Origin: an uncultured Allomuricauda sp.
GTDB taxonomy: Bacteria; Bacteroidota; Bacteroidia; Flavobacteriales; Flavobacteriaceae
Length of the DNA stretch: 64,000 nt
Assembly (NCBI RefSeq): GCF_947499585.1
Contig: NZ_CANMOO010000002.1
Location: 186,001 to 250,000, forward strand
Direction of reading: 5' to 3'
The position numbers and the translations under genes are program-made. The first letter of the stretch is position 1. Every line of letters begins with the position of its first letter. The notes under the pieces are model-generated. The model was not told where the DNA came from. It was given only the letters and a program-made list of their open reading frames with translations, and did not search any database. This document shows, one piece after another, positions 62,367 through 64,000 of this stretch.

Positions 62367-63118
62367 TAATTTACCCGTTCAGGATAATTTGTGATAATTC
62401 CATCCACTCCATAATCCTTCATTTTTTGAATATCTTCAGGTTCATTAACGGTCCATGTGTAGATTTTAAATCCTTCTTCATGGATTTTAGCTGTATTTTC
62501 TTCATTCAATGTTTTATAGTTGGGATTTATAGCAACGGCATTTAATTCCTTGGCTACAGCAATTGCTTCTAAAGGATCTTCTTCTGTTAAAACAGCAATT
62601 TGAACATCCTTATTAAGCTCCCGCATTTTTCTCAGCTCATCCCATTTAAAACTTGAAATGATGAAGTTTTCAGGAGACCATCCCCTATCTCTTATATACA
62701 CATTGGTAATAAAGTTTACTCTATCTGCAGTGTTAGATCCTTTAAGTTCAATGTTAAGTGCTACCTTATTATCTATAAGCTTTAGCACATCCTGTAGCAT
62801 TGGGATTTTATGGTTTCCGTCTAAAATAAGTTGCTTAAGGTCTACTATGTTGTAATCTTCTATTTTACCGCCACTATTTGAAAGTCTTTCCACGCGTTCA
62901 TCATGAAATACAACAGTTTCCCCACTATAGATTTGGAATACATCTATTTCAATCATATCCACTCCTAAATCCATTGCTTTTTGGACTGATGCCAAGGTAT
63001 TTTCAGTTTCATGTCCCATGGCACCCCTATGCCCAATAACCAAAGGTTTAGAATCCATCATATCACAACTATTAAATAACAAAACAGCAATCAATGCTAA
63101 GGGTAAGCTTTTTTTCAT
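62366..63118 (-). CDS. Glycerophosphodiester phosphodiesterase lipoprotein
   Basis: A 250-residue GDPD enzyme hydrolysing glycerophosphodiesters to glycerol 3-phosphate and an alcohol. The lipobox FNSC (Cys18) predicts lipid anchoring. Catalytic residues are present: GHRGAMGHETENT (His30, Arg31), EIDVF (Glu57, Asp59) and VVFHDERV (His72). The nearby glpK-glpF pair suggests a shared interest in glycerol compounds, although they are on the opposite strand. Confidence 0.9.
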   Translation of the reverse strand: MKKSLPLALIAVLLFNSCDMMDSKPLVIGHRGAMGHETENTLASVQKAMDLGVDMIEIDVFQIYSGETVVFHDERVERLSNSGGKIEDYNIVDLKQLILDGNHKIPMLQDVLKLIDNKVALNIELKGSNTADRVNFITNVYIRDRGWSPENFIISSFKWDELRKMRELNKDVQIAVLTEEDPLEAIAVAKELNAVAINPNYKTLNEENTAKIHEEGFKIYTWTVNEPEDIQKMKDYGVDGIITNYPERVN

Positions 63119-63304
63119 TTTGATTCATTTGTACCACTAAAAATACAACATGAAATTGAAATTGCCAGCGTTAAAATAGATGCAACTATATCAGTAAAAA
63201 CACTTTGTAGAAGAGATATTCTCATAATAAGGTATAAATTTTTATCAATTTGTTAAATTTTATTTAATACTTTTATCACATTATTAACCAATAAACAAAC
63301 CAAC

Positions 63305-63724
63305 ATGTTTTCAAAATCTAATTTATTAGCGACACTTGCCGCTTTCGTAACAATGTTTTTGTTAGGATACGGAATTTGGGAGTTTTTACTAGCCGATTTT
63401 TATGAGACACATACCCTTAAGAATTTTTTGAATGAAGATATGAATATGGGGTTAATTGCTGGAGGTAATGTAATCATGGCTTTCGTATTAAGCTCAGTGT
63501 ATAGCAAATGGGCTAGAGGGCATCACAGTGCTAAAGAAGGTTTTCAGTTTGGTGCATGGATTGGCGTCTTTACTGGACTTGGCATGGGTATATTAAACCA
63601 TGCTGTTATGGGACTTATGGATATGACCGGAACTTTGGTTGATGCAGTTGTGCAGATTGTTTTCTATGGAATCATTGGAATGGTGATAGGATTGGTGTAC
63701 CAAAAAACTACACCAAAAGCTTAA
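63305..63724 (+). CDS. Four-helix membrane protein, function unknown
   Basis: A 139-residue protein with four hydrophobic helices (about 8-30, 48-66, 82-102 and 108-132). The Gly-rich small-residue packing (GAWIGVFTGLGMGILNHA) is notable. I recognise no named domain with certainty. A weak promoter pair (TTTG at 63249, TACTTTTA at 63268) lies upstream; a strong terminator follows. Confidence 0.65.
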   Translation: MFSKSNLLATLAAFVTMFLLGYGIWEFLLADFYETHTLKNFLNEDMNMGLIAGGNVIMAFVLSSVYSKWARGHHSAKEGFQFGAWIGVFTGLGMGILNHAVMGLMDMTGTLVDAVVQIVFYGIIGMVIGLVYQKTTPKA

Positions 63725-63748
63725 AGGAAATTAACCGACCTTGAACTT

Positions 63749-63778
63749 AAGCGGATTGTTATGCAATCCGCTTTTTTT
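63749..63778. terminator. Bidirectional terminator
   Basis: Stem AAGCGGATTG (63749-63758) / CAATCCGCTT (63764-63773) with loop TTATG and following T run, between the small membrane gene and the convergent amylase-like gene, whose stop codon overlaps the T run. Confidence 0.9.
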
Positions 63779-64000
63779 ATTCATTAACCCTAAAAATAAA
63801 AGACTCAAGAGGTTGAAGCTCGACCTCAACTTTTCCTTGTCCATTTTTCACGAAAAGGGCTTTATCTATTTCTCCGTATAGCTCTTCTTTTAAATCATAT
63901 TCTTGATTCTTCAAATTCCATTTAGTGATAATCTCTTCAGGAATTTTTAATTCAAAAGCATAGCTTTTTTCAACATCAAAGTTTGATACTATTATCAATT
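63777..64000 (-). CDS. C-terminal end of a GH13-type amylase/glycosidase, cut by window edge
   Basis: The last 74 residues of a gene entering from the right edge. IIVSNFDVEKSYAFELKIP followed by a KVEVELQPLESFIFRV ending is the all-beta C-terminal domain of GH13 alpha-amylase family enzymes. The catalytic barrel is outside the window, so activity cannot be judged. A TTG in frame at 63998 is not a real start. Confidence 0.65.
   Translation of the reverse strand, partial: LIIVSNFDVEKSYAFELKIPEEIITKWNLKNQEYDLKEELYGEIDKALFVKNGQGKVEVELQPLESFIFRVNE

Overview
The window is AT-rich chromosomal DNA of a marine-type member of the Flavobacteriaceae (Bacteroidota). The evidence is the gene families (mevalonate pathway with a GYDIA-type GHMP kinase, N-acylornithine carbamoyltransferase, LptC lipoprotein, DUF547, YwqK/MORN-repeat protein), promoters of the form TTTG-N18/19-TAnnTTTG, and the weak use of Shine-Dalgarno sequences. 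I see no prophage, CRISPR array or transposase.

Layout. 1-3.7 kb: N-terminal part of a DPP IV peptidase, then HMG-CoA reductase and a GHMP kinase. 3.9-5.7 kb: a DUF2157/GDYXXLXY membrane pair. 5.8-13.6 kb: a leftward envelope operon (coaX, outer-membrane porin-like protein, TPR protein, lptC, small membrane protein, CorC-like protein, PpiD-like chaperone). 13.7 kb: tRNA-Phe with its own promoter and terminator. 13.9-17.7 kb: small genes, a candidate microprotein, GAPDH and a secreted GH32 fructanase. 17.8-21.5 kb: a rightward operon with both glycosyltransferases typical of arsenosugar clusters (TIGR04282, TIGR04283), a purine nucleoside phosphorylase, a rhodanese and a DUF547 lipoprotein, but no ArsM or ArsS. 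21.5-26.5 kb: a leftward envelope cluster (DUF547, outer-membrane protein, GH113-like hydrolase, BamA/TamA-like barrel, LysM-like protein). 26.7-32.4 kb: a rightward operon of FAD oxidoreductase, membrane Fe-S protein, YwqK protein and two GT2 enzymes. 32.4-38.6 kb: esterase, two regulators, a GNAT gene, a GyrI-like protein and a GT-C-like membrane protein. 38.7-48.8 kb: a complete arginine operon (GNAT, argG, argC, proC, argD, argF', SDR, argB, argE', ACT protein, argH) preceded by a short Arg-rich ORF that looks like a leader peptide. 49.9-57.6 kb: NamZ-type muramidase, RluB-type pseudouridine synthase, AraC and VOC genes, nitrilase, and the rest of the mevalonate/prenyl lipid genes (UbiA, mevalonate kinase, mvaD). 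57.7-64 kb: TspO, DUF1697, glpK-glpF, BaiN-like flavoprotein, glycerophosphodiesterase, a small membrane protein and the C-terminus of a GH13-type amylase.

The most unusual structure is a set of three cassette-like modules at 35.4-36.6, 48.9-49.8 and 52.0-53.5 kb. Each holds one or two accessory genes (GNAT; S74-tail-like protein; AraC plus VOC lipoprotein) and has the same architecture in the direction of its gene: a 59/59/60-nt left element starting GAACTTCACTTATC and ending in GTTnnGC, then the gene, then GCnnAACAAT exactly complementary to that cassette's own GTTnnGC, then (in the two intact copies) a 132-nt element folding as a long imperfect hairpin and ending GATAAGTG. The heptamer rule and the structured right end resemble integron gene cassettes with attC sites, but no integrase is present here. 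That the modules are mobile is inference; the repeats themselves are directly visible.

Functionally, HMG-CoA reductase and the GYDIA kinase at one end complete, with mevalonate kinase and mvaD at the other, a mevalonate route to isoprenoids that UbiA can use. The arginine operon encodes the linear N-acyl pathway, with two possible regulatory inputs: the leader ORF and a CASTOR-like ACT protein.
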